The notes: generated by a model from the letters alone, not told the origin. Numbered from the stretch's first letter, positions 44,972 through 55,434 are shown. The stretch is 64,000 nt of DNA from Firmicutes bacterium UBA6113 (GCA_002422545.1 DIWF01000003.1:1-64000), one strand, 5' to 3'. A program made the numbers and translations.

Positions 44972-45180
44972 ATATTTTCTCTATTAGTTATCGTTATACT
45001 TTATATACTAATTTATCTTTAATTTCATTGAATATTAATTTGTTAATACCAGCTAATTTTTGCACTTTCCACAATTGTATTGGTATTTCATAATCAATAA
45101 AAGCTTTAATAATACTATTACATCTTCTAATTCTAATTGTAGCTTCAAAATTAAATTTTTCTAATTCCTATACTATCAAA

Positions 45181-45216
45181 ATAAAACACCTCTCGATAAT
45201 TAATACCAAGAGGTGT
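45181..45216 (-). terminator. Terminator of the EF-G-like gene
   Basis: Stem ACACCTCT/AGAGGTGT (45186-45193, 45209-45216), followed on the minus strand by TTTTATTTT. It is about 75 bases past the stop codon. Confidence 0.7.
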
Positions 45217-45236
45217 AAATAAGAAATTTTTTTTCA

Positions 45237-45280
45237 TTAGGTCAGACTTTGTTTTAGTAAGTCAAACTTTCTTTTAAAAC
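45237..45280 (-). repeat. Two tandem repeats related to 36005-36139, inverted
   Basis: On the minus strand TTTTAAAAGAAAGTTTGACT and TAAAACAAAGTCTGACCTAA follow each other at a 20-base step. They match the units at 36 kb with one or two changes each and lie between the EF-G stop and its terminator. Confidence 0.6.
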
Positions 45281-45289
45281 TACATCAGT

Positions 45290-47344
45290 CTAATTTTCAC
45301 TCTTAGCCTTGTAATCAGCAACTACTTTTTCAGCCATCATGAACGGCATTTCGTCGTATCTCAGGAATTCCATTACGAAGCTTCCTCTTGCCTGAGTCAT
45401 GGATTTAAGGTCTATGGCATATGTGTACATTTCTGCCATTGGAGCTTCTGCCATTACGTGCTGAGTTCCGTCATCCTGCTGTTCCATGCCGAGGATTTTT
45501 CCTCTTCTCTTGTTCATGTCACCCATGATGTCTCCCAAGTATTCATCAGGTATGCTGATTTCAACCTTTGCGATTGGCTCGAGAAGAACAGGTTTAGCTT
45601 CAGTTATACCTTTTTTGAATGCCAATGATGCTGCCAGTTTAAATGACATTTCATTTGAGTCAACGTCGTGGTAAGAACCATCATACAATGTTGCTTTTAC
45701 GCCTACTACCTTGCATCCTGCCAATACTCCTTTGTCCATGCATTCATGGAGTCCTTTTTCAACTGCAGGTATAAAGTTTCTAGGAACTGCTCCTCCGAAA
45801 ACTTCATCCACAAATTCGAATTCAGTCTGTGAAGGTTCAAATCTTACACGAACATCGCCATATTGTCCTGCTCCACCTGATTGTTTCTTGTGTTTTCCTT
45901 GAACGTCTGATTTTCCTCTTATTGTTTCTCTGTATGCAACCTTAGGCGGAGTAAGATTTACTTCAGCCTTAAAGTTGTTTTTAAGCTTGCTGGCAATAAC
46001 CTCAAGCTGAATATTTCCTTGTCCTCCTAATATTTGTTCCTTTGTTTCTACGTTTCTTTCTATTATAAAGGTTGGGTCTTCTTCGTTAAGTTTGTGAAGT
46101 CCTGTACCAACTTTTTCATCATTATCTTTTGATTTAGCACTTACTGCCATGAAATAGCATGGTTTAGGGAAATCTATGCCTTCGTATACTATTGGGTTTG
46201 TTTTTATTGAAATAGTGTCTCCTGTTTTAAAGTACTGCAATTTAGAAGTTGCACCAATGTCTCCTGCTGCTATTTCAGAAGCTTCAACCTGATCTTTTCC
46301 TCTTATACAGAAAATACTTCCGATTCTCTCTGTTTCGCCTAAATCCGCATTGTAAATATCCATATCCTTTTTAATTGAACCGGACATAACTTTAAACAAC
46401 GAAATTTTACCAACAAACGGGTCTACTATTGTTTTGAAAACCAAAGCTGAAAGTGGAGATTGTGTATCAACCTTTCTTGTTTCTTCTTTGGATCCATTCA
46501 TTCCTTTAACTTCAGCCAAATCCTGAGCACTTGGAAGATACTCGATTATGGTTCTTAAAAGCAACTTAGCTCCAAGACCTTTGATAGCTGAGCCAAGAAC
46601 TACAGGAACCAATTCGCCTGCAAGAACGGCCTTCTTTAAGCCTGTATGTATTTCTTCATCAGTAAACTCTTCACCGTTGAAGAATTTTTCAAGCAGTTCT
46701 TCATCTGTTTCGGCAACGCTTTCCATCAAAAGAGATCTGACTCTTTCAGCCTTTTCAGCTGTATCAGGAAGTGTATCAACAGGTTCTGGTCCTATGTAGC
46801 ATTGTCTGTTTAGGATATCCATGTATCCGTCGTGATTTTCACCTTTACCCAGAGGAATTGTAAATGGAGCTACCTTTTTTCCAAATGTTTCTCTCAATGA
46901 ATCAAGTACTTCATCGAATTTAACGTTTTCTTTATCCATTTTATTAAGCACTATGATTCTTGGCATGTTTCTTTGTTCAGCGTATTTCCATGCCTTCTCT
47001 GTACCTACTTCGATACCTGAGCTTGCATCTACTACTAAAACAGCGCCGCTTGCAACCCTGAGGGCTCCATATACTTCGCCGATGAAATCAAAATATCCAG
47101 GAGTGTCAAGAAAATTAATTTTAGTATTGTCATACTCTATTGGTATGATTGAAGTGCCAATAGAAACTTGTCTGTCTTTTTCTTCTTTATCGAAGTCTGA
47201 AACTGTATTACCGTCTTCTACTCTGCCCATGCGGTTTGTAACATTGGTAAAGTATAAAAGTGATTCCGTCAGCGTTGTTTTGCCACAGTTACTGTGGCCA
47301 ATTAAGGCAACGTTTCTAATTTTGTCTGTGCTATACGTTTTCAT
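45290..47344 (-). CDS. Elongation factor G-like GTPase (EF-G paralogue)
   Basis: 684 residues. G1 GHSNCGKTTLTES, G3 DTPGYFDF, G4 NKMDKENV, then domains II-V with HKKQSGGAGQYGDV in domain IV. The P-loop Asn-Cys in place of the usual Ala-His is typical of the second EF-G type (fusA2-like) rather than the housekeeping factor. Its job in translation or ribosome recycling is unsettled. GGAGG precedes the start. It seems core, marking the right edge of the accessory island. Confidence 0.92.
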   Translation of the reverse strand: MKTYSTDKIRNVALIGHSNCGKTTLTESLLYFTNVTNRMGRVEDGNTVSDFDKEEKDRQVSIGTSIIPIEYDNTKINFLDTPGYFDFIGEVYGALRVASGAVLVVDASSGIEVGTEKAWKYAEQRNMPRIIVLNKMDKENVKFDEVLDSLRETFGKKVAPFTIPLGKGENHDGYMDILNRQCYIGPEPVDTLPDTAEKAERVRSLLMESVAETDEELLEKFFNGEEFTDEEIHTGLKKAVLAGELVPVVLGSAIKGLGAKLLLRTIIEYLPSAQDLAEVKGMNGSKEETRKVDTQSPLSALVFKTIVDPFVGKISLFKVMSGSIKKDMDIYNADLGETERIGSIFCIRGKDQVEASEIAAGDIGATSKLQYFKTGDTISIKTNPIVYEGIDFPKPCYFMAVSAKSKDNDEKVGTGLHKLNEEDPTFIIERNVETKEQILGGQGNIQLEVIASKLKNNFKAEVNLTPPKVAYRETIRGKSDVQGKHKKQSGGAGQYGDVRVRFEPSQTEFEFVDEVFGGAVPRNFIPAVEKGLHECMDKGVLAGCKVVGVKATLYDGSYHDVDSNEMSFKLAASLAFKKGITEAKPVLLEPIAKVEISIPDEYLGDIMGDMNKRRGKILGMEQQDDGTQHVMAEAPMAEMYTYAIDLKSMTQARGSFVMEFLRYDEMPFMMAEKVVADYKAKSEN

Positions 47345-47536
47345 TTACTTTATTCCTCCTAATAGATTCTGCTTATTTATTCTATTTTACATTAATTTAC
47401 ATGATAAATCAATATAATTTTAATATTGGGACTATTATGCCTGTTTTGTGCAGACAATAATGATACATATATTGAATATTTGCATTTTTTTAAAAGAGTG
47501 ATATAATCTACTATTATTAACATTTAGAGGAAAATT

Positions 47537-50500
47537 ATGAATGAAATATTATTAAATTTTTTAGCGCAGGCAGTTTTAGGCGGAGCTTCGGGATACATAA
47601 CAAACGATTACGCCATAAACATGCTTTTCAAGGAATATACTCCACTGAAAATAGGTGGAGTAATCAAGAAAACAAGAACCGAGTTTATAGACAACTTAAG
47701 CTCCATGGTTGAAAATGACATTATAAACAAGGAAAAACTCCATGAAATCCTTACAGACGACAAGTTCAAGGAAAAATTTGAGCTTCTCACAGATGACTTC
47801 TTCAAGCAAAGCCTTTATGCGTCAGCAGGAAATGACAAATTTTCTGACATCGATGGATTTAATTCAACCATTTCCAATACGGATAACTATGTCTCATCAT
47901 TGATATATAAAATCGTACCGCCAGGGACTGATTTGATTGTTGACAGCATGGAGGCAGGAGAATTTTTAAGCCATGTACAGCTTGATAAAATATCCTCTTC
48001 TCTTTATGATTTTATTGTTGAAACTCTTGAAAGCACAGATATTTTAGAAAAATTCCTTCTAAGCTTGTATGAAACAGTCAAAGATTATAAGATAAATGAG
48101 CTTTTATGCGGAGCAGAGAATTTTTCATCAGCAATAATCACCAATATTTTTGAAAAATTACCTGATATATTAAAATCAAGCTCAAATATAGATGATGTCT
48201 CAGAATTATTAAACTTAAATAGTGCTATGAACAGTACAAAACAAGTTTTCTACCAAAGAGAATTAAAAACTGTACTTAACTTAGACAGACTTAAGGAAGC
48301 AGAAATTTCAAAGAAGTTTGTTGATTTCATAAATTCAGAATCAGGCCAGACTTTAGTTACAAAGCTTGGCAGTTCTATTTTTGAGTACGGAAAAAGACTT
48401 GATAAAAGCATTTTTGACCTTCTTGATTCTTCATTTGAAAATAATCTTAAGGAATATATCAAAGAAAATCTGCCTCACCTGACCGGCAGAATTGTAGCAT
48501 GGATCGAGGAAAATGGCCGATCTATAGACCAGCTTCTTGAAGATTCAATAGATGAAGTTATCAAGGAATCAGATGGTTTAAAGGGAAAGCTCCTGTCTAC
48601 AATTAAAAACTCATACTTTGGAAATCTTAGTCAGAAATACAGCATTGTTAATAAAATCATATCATTTGTGGAAAAGGTTGCTGAACCTGAAAAATTATCC
48701 GAAAGATTGAGTGCAAAGGCTATAGAAATTCTAAGCAGCATGACAGTTGCCGAAATTATGCTTGAAGCAGAAAAAAACAACATAACAGCTGAAAGGTTGT
48801 CACAGGCAGCAACAACATACATAAACAACAATTTTGAAGCAATATTTAACGGAGCTGTTGAAAGCGCTGCAAACCTAAAAATAAGCGACATAGCTCCCGA
48901 CTATGCATTTGAAAACATCAGCCTTAAGAACATCGTAAACTCAAATATGTCTTTATCCATGGCTGAGAAAAAAGTACATCAATCTGCTAATGATAAATTA
49001 TCCTTAAGATTGTCCGAACTTTCAACAGAACAGACTGCAAAGGAAGTTATAGATAAGGCTGACAACTTGATTGTAAATCTTGTTAAGAACAGTGATGGAG
49101 ACATTAAGAAGCAGATTGAGCTAAAAATTGAAAATGTATGGCATATGAAGTCGTCTTTAAAAAGCAAGTCAATATATGAACAGGTGTATGGTGAAATATA
49201 TGGTACATACAAATCTTCGTCGGAAAAATTAAAAGACATGAATGTTTCAGAAGCCCTGGACAAATTAAACTCCATCAAAAATCTTTCACTAAACAGCTCC
49301 AGGTCCCTTCGTGAATATGTGGTTAACAACACAGATACAATTCTCAAGGGCTCAATAAAAGGAATAGTGTCTTCAAACCTAAACAAGCTGAGTGATGATA
49401 ACCTTGTTGATTTTGCAAATGAATTTATAGGACGCGAGTTAAAACCAATTATGTTTTTCGGAGGAGTTCTGGGAGTTACTGCCGGTCTTATTTTGGCTGC
49501 TTATCAAAATGCTCCTGCAGATCCGGGCAGCATAAGTGTTGTAACAATGGCTACATACGCATTCGTGGGATTCATAACAAATGTACTTGCAATAAACATG
49601 CTTTTTAAGCCTTACAAGGAAGTGAAAACTTTAAGCAAACTCCCTCTTTTAAGGCACTTTTCTCATGGATTTATTTTAAAAAACCAGAAATCTTTTGCAA
49701 AGAATACAGCAGACTTTATTGACAAAAGCCTGCTAAGCCAGGAAAGCATCAATTCCCTTTTCAACGAATATGAATCAAATATAAAGGGAAGCTTCATGGC
49801 CAGTGCAGCAGAGAAAAATTATGAAACTGCAGGAAGGATATTGTCTGACAACAAAAAAAATATTGCAGAAAGTGTATTGAACTTCGGTAAAAATAAACTG
49901 TCAGAAAATTCAGGCACAATTGCCGCTTCCCTTTACGACAAGGCGGGAAGAGCAAAGCTTTCGGGCATTATAGACACCAATACGGCTGAAACTATCGGAA
50001 TCGAAGCATTAAAAGGCATATCGAGCGATAAAATAAGCAGTATGGCTTATGAAAAGATTAACAGTGACAAATACACCCTTGAGTTTATCTCTTCCCCAAT
50101 GGTTAAAAAAATGTTTGAAAGTGCGGTTGGTAAATATTATACATCATTTGAGGAGATTGTGAGTGACAGCAAGAAAATCAAAAATCTTGCTTTGAAACAG
50201 CAGGATAAATACAATAAGTTCGCAGACAGGTCTTTGATTGAAATACTTGGCAAGGAAAAAACGGAAAAACTCTTAGATGCTGCAACTGTAAAAATTTCAT
50301 CCTTGGCAATGTCAGAGTCCTCCAGAGAAAAAATATCTCAGAGTGCTGTAAGAATAATAAATAGATATTTTGACAGCGACAAAAAATTTGAGGAACTTTT
50401 TGACGGTAAATTAAAAGATTATATAGATAAAAATCTTCCTGGAGTTCTAAAAAAATTGTCCAAAGTTGTAAAAAACAGTTCAATAGAAAGCAAGGACAAA

Positions 50501-51646
50501 ATATCTCTCATGGTGCAGGCTGAAATAAAAAGCAGTCTCGGATTCATAGAAAGAGGAATGTATTCATTCATGGGCGGCGATGCTGTTGTGGATGAACTGA
50601 TGAAAAAGGTAATGTTAGAGAAATTGCCTCGTTTCATTGATAACAAGGAAGAAGAGCTGGGAAGCATTTTCAGAGCAGTAATCGAAGATAAATTTTACAA
50701 ATCAAAGGTACAGGTTCTACGTTCAAAACTTGATAGGATAGAAATTAGCAGTATGATTGACAGATACCTTGATGAAGGAAATTCAGCTAAAATTGAAAGC
50801 AATATTCAGAAAATGGTTAAGGACTTAATGTACACTGAAGCTGCCAAGGATATGAATGAGCTATTACGATTTATTTTTATTAATGACATTGAAAGCATCT
50901 TTGATACTTATGGCGGAGAAATCGATGCATTCACCCAGGAATTGAGCTCTTCCCTTACAACATGCAGTCATAATCTGCATGATAAGATTTCTGAATTTAT
51001 AAATGAAGTGCTGAACGGCTTTTCGAAAATTCCGCTGAGGGAAATTTTCGAAGGATTCAGCAAAGAAGATTTAAATAAGATGGTATCAAGCTTATTTACG
51101 GCTCTTGAAAAAGATGAAAAACTTCAAAATCTTACAGCAGAAGCTTTCAAAGAAATCGCATCATGTTTGGGAGAATTAAACATTTCTGATGTTGTAGACA
51201 GGGATGAATTCATAAAATCAGGAAGCACCTTTATTAAAAGGATCACAAACGGCAAGGAATTTGAAGAATTAGCAAGGAACATCATGATTTCTTCCTTTGA
51301 TGAAGCTGCCGACGATAATTTCAGTTTCATTGATGAAAAAACAAAGAATTATATTTTGAACATGTTTGTTGATTCATGCATTTTGAGCCTGAAGAAAAAT
51401 CTTGATGACATATTGAAAGCTGTTCAGTTTGACCAGATAGCAAGAGAAGAAATTGAAAAAATGGAACCAAAGAAAATTCATGAAATGTTCAACTCCTTTG
51501 GGGAGAAATATTTCAGCCGTTTGATGTTATATGGTTTTGGTGGCTTTGTTTTTGGAATCAACATGTATATAGGTTTCGGACTCACTGCATTGAAAGCAAT
51601 ATCAGGATTGTTTGGCAAAGAAAAACAAAAAAATGTGCTATTATAA
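47537..51646 (+). CDS. Giant DUF445-family membrane protein with internal duplication
   Basis: 1369 residues, about three times the length of usual DUF445 proteins. The family start ASGYITNDYAINMLFKEYTP recurs as FVGFITNVLAINMLFKPYKE near residue 690, so the protein is two DUF445 units in tandem. Membrane spans lie at the start, around 640-690 and at the C-terminus (FGGFVFGINMYIGFGLTALK); long helical arms rich in Lys/Glu/Ser lie between. It may be a membrane-tethered rod; the function is unknown. GAGGA precedes the ATG. Confidence 0.85.
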   Translation: MNEILLNFLAQAVLGGASGYITNDYAINMLFKEYTPLKIGGVIKKTRTEFIDNLSSMVENDIINKEKLHEILTDDKFKEKFELLTDDFFKQSLYASAGNDKFSDIDGFNSTISNTDNYVSSLIYKIVPPGTDLIVDSMEAGEFLSHVQLDKISSSLYDFIVETLESTDILEKFLLSLYETVKDYKINELLCGAENFSSAIITNIFEKLPDILKSSSNIDDVSELLNLNSAMNSTKQVFYQRELKTVLNLDRLKEAEISKKFVDFINSESGQTLVTKLGSSIFEYGKRLDKSIFDLLDSSFENNLKEYIKENLPHLTGRIVAWIEENGRSIDQLLEDSIDEVIKESDGLKGKLLSTIKNSYFGNLSQKYSIVNKIISFVEKVAEPEKLSERLSAKAIEILSSMTVAEIMLEAEKNNITAERLSQAATTYINNNFEAIFNGAVESAANLKISDIAPDYAFENISLKNIVNSNMSLSMAEKKVHQSANDKLSLRLSELSTEQTAKEVIDKADNLIVNLVKNSDGDIKKQIELKIENVWHMKSSLKSKSIYEQVYGEIYGTYKSSSEKLKDMNVSEALDKLNSIKNLSLNSSRSLREYVVNNTDTILKGSIKGIVSSNLNKLSDDNLVDFANEFIGRELKPIMFFGGVLGVTAGLILAAYQNAPADPGSISVVTMATYAFVGFITNVLAINMLFKPYKEVKTLSKLPLLRHFSHGFILKNQKSFAKNTADFIDKSLLSQESINSLFNEYESNIKGSFMASAAEKNYETAGRILSDNKKNIAESVLNFGKNKLSENSGTIAASLYDKAGRAKLSGIIDTNTAETIGIEALKGISSDKISSMAYEKINSDKYTLEFISSPMVKKMFESAVGKYYTSFEEIVSDSKKIKNLALKQQDKYNKFADRSLIEILGKEKTEKLLDAATVKISSLAMSESSREKISQSAVRIINRYFDSDKKFEELFDGKLKDYIDKNLPGVLKKLSKVVKNSSIESKDKISLMVQAEIKSSLGFIERGMYSFMGGDAVVDELMKKVMLEKLPRFIDNKEEELGSIFRAVIEDKFYKSKVQVLRSKLDRIEISSMIDRYLDEGNSAKIESNIQKMVKDLMYTEAAKDMNELLRFIFINDIESIFDTYGGEIDAFTQELSSSLTTCSHNLHDKISEFINEVLNGFSKIPLREIFEGFSKEDLNKMVSSLFTALEKDEKLQNLTAEAFKEIASCLGELNISDVVDRDEFIKSGSTFIKRITNGKEFEELARNIMISSFDEAADDNFSFIDEKTKNYILNMFVDSCILSLKKNLDDILKAVQFDQIAREEIEKMEPKKIHEMFNSFGEKYFSRLMLYGFGGFVFGINMYIGFGLTALKAISGLFGKEKQKNVLL

Positions 51647-51660
51647 GCACATTTTTGTTT
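51629..51660. terminator. Bidirectional terminator between the DUF445 gene and the NSS symporter
   Basis: Stem AAAAATGTGCT/AGCACATTTTT (51629-51639, 51646-51656) overlaps the DUF445 stop codon, with Ts on one side and As on the other. Confidence 0.88.
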
Positions 51661-51662
51661 AT

Positions 51663-53027
51663 TTAAAATAAAGCTATGATATTTTGAATCAAGATAAAGC
51701 CTATTCCTATTGGTGCTAAATATTTGATTGAGAATGCCCACATGCCGGCTAAGCCAAACTTGACACTTCCATCATTTGTTGCCTCTTTGAGAGCCTTATC
51801 TGTTCCCCATACCCATCCAACAAAAATGCTCAGCATGAATGCGCTCAGAGGCAGAAGGAGATTTTCAGCCAAGAAGCTAATTGAATCAAAGAAATTCATT
51901 CCGTTAATAAATGTTATTTCGCTAAATAAAGGTCCATTGGCCAATGATGAAGGTACACCTATTAAAAATGCCACTGCTGCCAAAACAATTGTTGCATATT
52001 TTCTTTTCCAGCCATGCTCGTCTACAAAATATGTCACCGCAGCTTCAAGCAGTGATATTGATGATGATAATGCTGCGAAAAGAACAAATATGAAAAACAT
52101 AGAACCAAACAGCGAACCCATTGGCATTTTTGCAAATACTCCAGGCAATGTTATGAACAAAAGTCCAGGTCCTGCTGATGGGTTGTAGCCAAGAGCAAAT
52201 ACTGCCGGTAAGACTGCAAATGCTGATAAAAGTGCTGCAGCAGAATCCATAAGTGGAATTTGTACCGAACTTGTTGTAAGCTTTTCATTTTTGTCAAGGT
52301 AGCTTCCATATGTGATTATAACTCCCATACCAAGACTCAGAGAGAAGAACACCTGTACAAGAGCTGCAATTATTACATCAATGCCAAACTTTGACCAGTC
52401 AGGTTTCAACATGTACTCAAGACCTACAGAAGCTCCGGGCAGAGTAACCGCTCTGATAACTACAACAAACAATATTATAAATAATGCAGGCATCATCATC
52501 TTGCTTGCCTTTTCTATGCCTCCCTGTATACCACCCATAACAATGCCCAAAGTCAGTATCATGAATATAGCATGGTATATCAAAGGTTCAAATGGTTTGC
52601 CTATGAAAGTTGTAAATATGTTTCCAAGAGCATCGATATCTGTTGTGTTAAAGTTACCTGTGAAGGCAGAAACAATATATTTTATGATCCATCCGCCTAT
52701 TACGCTGTAATAGGTCAATATTAAATATGATGCCAGTATTCCTATTATGCCAACCCAAGACCATCTCTTCTTGATTGCCCTGTAGGCTCCTACTGGTCCC
52801 TGGTGGGAATGCCTGCCCAGAATGAGCTCTGTGAGCATAATCGTGAAACCAACCATTACAAGTATTGCTATATAAGTGAAAATAAAGACTGCACCACCAT
52901 ATTCACCGCACAAATACGGAAACTTCCATACGTTTCCAAGTCCTATGGCAGAACCTGCTGCTGCGAGCAAAAATCCTATTCTGGATCCCCATGAACCTCT
53001 TTCATCTGTTGAATTTAAATTTGACAT
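51663..53027 (-). CDS. Sodium-dependent transporter, NSS (SNF) family
   Basis: 454 residues, 11-12 membrane helices. The family mark is WGSRIGFLLAAAGSAIGLGN, then VWKFPYLCGEYGGAVFIF, the substrate/Na+ site of helix 1. It imports amino acids or similar solutes with sodium. The start is 53027, behind GGGAGG. Confidence 0.93.
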   Translation of the reverse strand: MSNLNSTDERGSWGSRIGFLLAAAGSAIGLGNVWKFPYLCGEYGGAVFIFTYIAILVMVGFTIMLTELILGRHSHQGPVGAYRAIKKRWSWVGIIGILASYLILTYYSVIGGWIIKYIVSAFTGNFNTTDIDALGNIFTTFIGKPFEPLIYHAIFMILTLGIVMGGIQGGIEKASKMMMPALFIILFVVVIRAVTLPGASVGLEYMLKPDWSKFGIDVIIAALVQVFFSLSLGMGVIITYGSYLDKNEKLTTSSVQIPLMDSAAALLSAFAVLPAVFALGYNPSAGPGLLFITLPGVFAKMPMGSLFGSMFFIFVLFAALSSSISLLEAAVTYFVDEHGWKRKYATIVLAAVAFLIGVPSSLANGPLFSEITFINGMNFFDSISFLAENLLLPLSAFMLSIFVGWVWGTDKALKEATNDGSVKFGLAGMWAFSIKYLAPIGIGFILIQNIIALF

Positions 53028-53328
53028 TTTTACCTCCCGTGTATTGTTAATTTTTTGTTGATAGATACTTTTTAACCTCCCATTCAAAAATGCAGGCTTT
53101 CTTGTGATAACGTTTTTTTAGACGATATAATTATGATTCAACCATTATGATTAACAAGAGTTTGTTAAAATAATAATGATTTCATGACTAAACGTTAAAT
53201 ACAAGCAGATTTTAAGCCAACTTTTTCAATTATACAACAATTACGGTTATATTTCAACTATTTTATCAATATTAAGCAGTATTTGGACTAAATTGGCATA
53301 TTGCCTACTAATTTTTGGATTTTAGAAA

Positions 53329-53635
53329 TGTAGGGGTGGACCTTGTATCCGCCATGGTTTATTAATTCAATAATTTTGTTACCTAACTCGTAGGGGCGGG
53401 TCTTGTGCCCGCCCGGGTTTTGAATTCAATAAATTTATTACCTACGGGAGGACACGAGGTCCTCCCCTACAATCTGGGATTCCAAATTCACTGCCAATTT
53501 CAATATTAATTTCTCGTAGGGGCGGGTCTTGTGCCCGCCCGGGTTTTGAATTTAATAAATTTATTACCTGCGGGAGGACACGAGGTCCTCCCCTACAATC
53601 TGGAATTCCAATTTTACCGCCAATTTTCAATATTA
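53329..53635. repeat. GTAGGGGCGGGTC-type tandem repeat
   Basis: GTAGGGGCGGGTCTTGTGCC plus GCCCGGGTTTTGAAT and CGGGAGGACACGAGGTCCTC units occur twice, in about 125-base copies (53391-53515, 53516-53635), preceded by a diverged GTAGGGGTGGACCTTG unit. The G+C is far above the surroundings, and each unit contains palindromes (GGGCGGG..CCCGCCC; GGGAGGAC..GTCCTCCC). This repeat kind is familiar in Clostridia. Short in-frame peptides across it are not genes. The rest of 53028-53677 holds nothing else. Confidence 0.85.
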
Positions 53636-53677
53636 ATTAAAAAGAGGAAGTCTAATTTGACTTCCCCATATACTAAT

Positions 53678-54193
53678 TTATTTCAATTTTAAAACCATGT
53701 CATACCATTTAGCTCCGCCGTGTGTCGAACCTGAAACTCCCAGGTTTTCAAAGCCAAACTTTGCGTAATAATGTATAAGTTTTTCCTTGCATGTGAGAAT
53801 TACGGCTTTCTTGCCTCTTTCTCTGGACAATTCGATAATATGATTAAGAAGCTTTTCTGCAATACCTTTCCTTTGGTGGTTAGGGTCAACCAGCAGTCCA
53901 AATATTGCCTGATTTTCACCATTGGGAAGATGAGTAGTGTCGTCATGGAACATTTCATCAAATATTACAGGACTGTTTGTCATGCATCCGTTCACAACTC
54001 CTATAATTCTGCCTTCTGCTTCAGCCACAAAAAAGCTTTCAGGAAATGTGTTTATTCTTCTTTTGAATGAATCCCTGGTGGCCGCTTCTTCAGGAGGAAA
54101 GCACACCGACTCTAGGTGTGCAATTCCGTCAAGATCCTCTTGCTTTGCATTTCTTATTTCAATTTTCATGTTACCAACTATTATCTCGTTCAT
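53678..54193 (-). CDS. GNAT-family N-acetyltransferase
   Basis: 171 residues. A full GNAT domain: MKIEIRNAKQEDLDGIAHLE, FGLLVDPNHQRKGIAEKLLN (acetyl-CoA loop), ILTCKEKLIHYYAKFGFENL. The start may be 54193 (GAGG site) or the ATG eight codons later. It follows tolC by eight bases at the end of the efflux operon. Confidence 0.87.
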   Translation of the reverse strand: MNEIIVGNMKIEIRNAKQEDLDGIAHLESVCFPPEEAATRDSFKRRINTFPESFFVAEAEGRIIGVVNGCMTNSPVIFDEMFHDDTTHLPNGENQAIFGLLVDPNHQRKGIAEKLLNHIIELSRERGKKAVILTCKEKLIHYYAKFGFENLGVSGSTHGGAKWYDMVLKLK

Positions 54194-54201
54194 CTTTGCC
54201 T

Positions 54202-55407
54202 CTATATACCTGCTGAAGCTGAACCCATCAAGTTTGAATTGTCAAACATAAGCTTGCTTAAGTTGTAAGCAGCCAATAGCTGGTAACGTCCAATTTCAGC
54301 CTGAGCAAGACTTGCATCAGCAGAAATTACATCAGCTGCAGCAGCCATACCGTTTGCATAGAGAAGCTTGTTGATTCTTGCTGCTTCCTTTGCCAGCTCA
54401 ACAGTCTTATCCATGTTTACTAATGCTCTTTCAGCTTTAACAAGGTTCAAATATGATGTTCTTACATCAAGTTCCACATTTTTGTATGCCTGAGGTACAT
54501 TAAGTTCTGCATCTTTCAGCTTTTCTACAGCAGATTTGTTCTGTCTTAAGTTTGAAGTGTAATATGCAGTATATACATGAGTTTCAATTTTCTGAAGCTC
54601 TAATGCATTTTCTGCTTTGATTATTTCCGGTCTGTCAGACTTTGCCTTTTCTATTGCTGCATCAAGATTTAACTGTTGTGTTGGCACATAGTTCAAATCA
54701 TTGCTTGTTAGAATTATTTCTGTGTCAAAAGGCAGATTCAATCCGTTTAATAAATTGAGCTTTGCCATGTTCACGTCGTCATTGGCAGAATCAAGGTCTG
54801 CCTGAGCCTGCTGAACTGACATTTCTCCTTTTAAAACCTCTGCTTTTGTTGCGGAACCGTTGTTGAACTTCAGGTTTATTACCCTTAACTGTTCATTTGC
54901 GCTGGCGAGCTTCGCCTGATTTATTTCTATTGTTTTTTCTGCAATCAATACATTGTAGTAAAGAGATTTTGTTTTAATTTCTATTCCAACCGCAAGAACT
55001 TCCTTGTTTTTTTCAAGAAGCTTCATCTGAGTGTCAGCTGTTTTTATGTAATATCCGTTTTTTGCAAGAAGTGTTTCAACATAGTTTCCTGTAACGTCTA
55101 TTTCCAGCATGGACAATGTCCCAAGGTCAAGATCCATTAACATTTCAGCCTGTTTCTTGGCATCACTTCCGTCTTTTCTCATTTGTTGCATTTGTTTTAT
55201 TCCATCGTCAATCTTCCACATTTCTCTGTCGTTTTCAACCGCCAGCTTAATGGCATCTTCAATTGAAAGCTGAAGAGGCTGTGCAGTCACTTCCGTGGTT
55301 TCAGCAGTTGTTTCAACTGCTGTTTCTTCATCTGCCAAAGCATAATTTGTTTGTATTGTACTCAATGTAAGTACCATCGCCAATAACAGCGCAATTTTTC
55401 TTTTCAT
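54202..55407 (-). CDS. TolC-family (outer-membrane-efflux-like) secreted protein
   Basis: 401 residues. Signal peptide (1-25, ending YALADE), then the long coiled-coil repeats of the OEP family (QLSIEDAIKLAVENDREMWK; ALVNMDKTVELAKEAARINK), with a duplicated helical hairpin. In Gram-negatives TolC spans the outer membrane; in a single-membrane cell it could extend the pump or link to the wall. Whether beta strands exist cannot be judged by eye. It lies 27 bases after the tetR stop in the RND operon. Confidence 0.82.
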   Translation of the reverse strand: MKRKIALLLAMVLTLSTIQTNYALADEETAVETTAETTEVTAQPLQLSIEDAIKLAVENDREMWKIDDGIKQMQQMRKDGSDAKKQAEMLMDLDLGTLSMLEIDVTGNYVETLLAKNGYYIKTADTQMKLLEKNKEVLAVGIEIKTKSLYYNVLIAEKTIEINQAKLASANEQLRVINLKFNNGSATKAEVLKGEMSVQQAQADLDSANDDVNMAKLNLLNGLNLPFDTEIILTSNDLNYVPTQQLNLDAAIEKAKSDRPEIIKAENALELQKIETHVYTAYYTSNLRQNKSAVEKLKDAELNVPQAYKNVELDVRTSYLNLVKAERALVNMDKTVELAKEAARINKLLYANGMAAAADVISADASLAQAEIGRYQLLAAYNLSKLMFDNSNLMGSASAGI

Positions 55408-55434
55408 ACGCCCTCCCGTATTTAATGTTTTAAT

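Noticed and set aside
53442..53630. 62-residue protein across the GTAGGGG repeat
   Set aside because: It is a translation of the tandem palindromic repeat, with repeated GGPRVLP words; no ribosome site.
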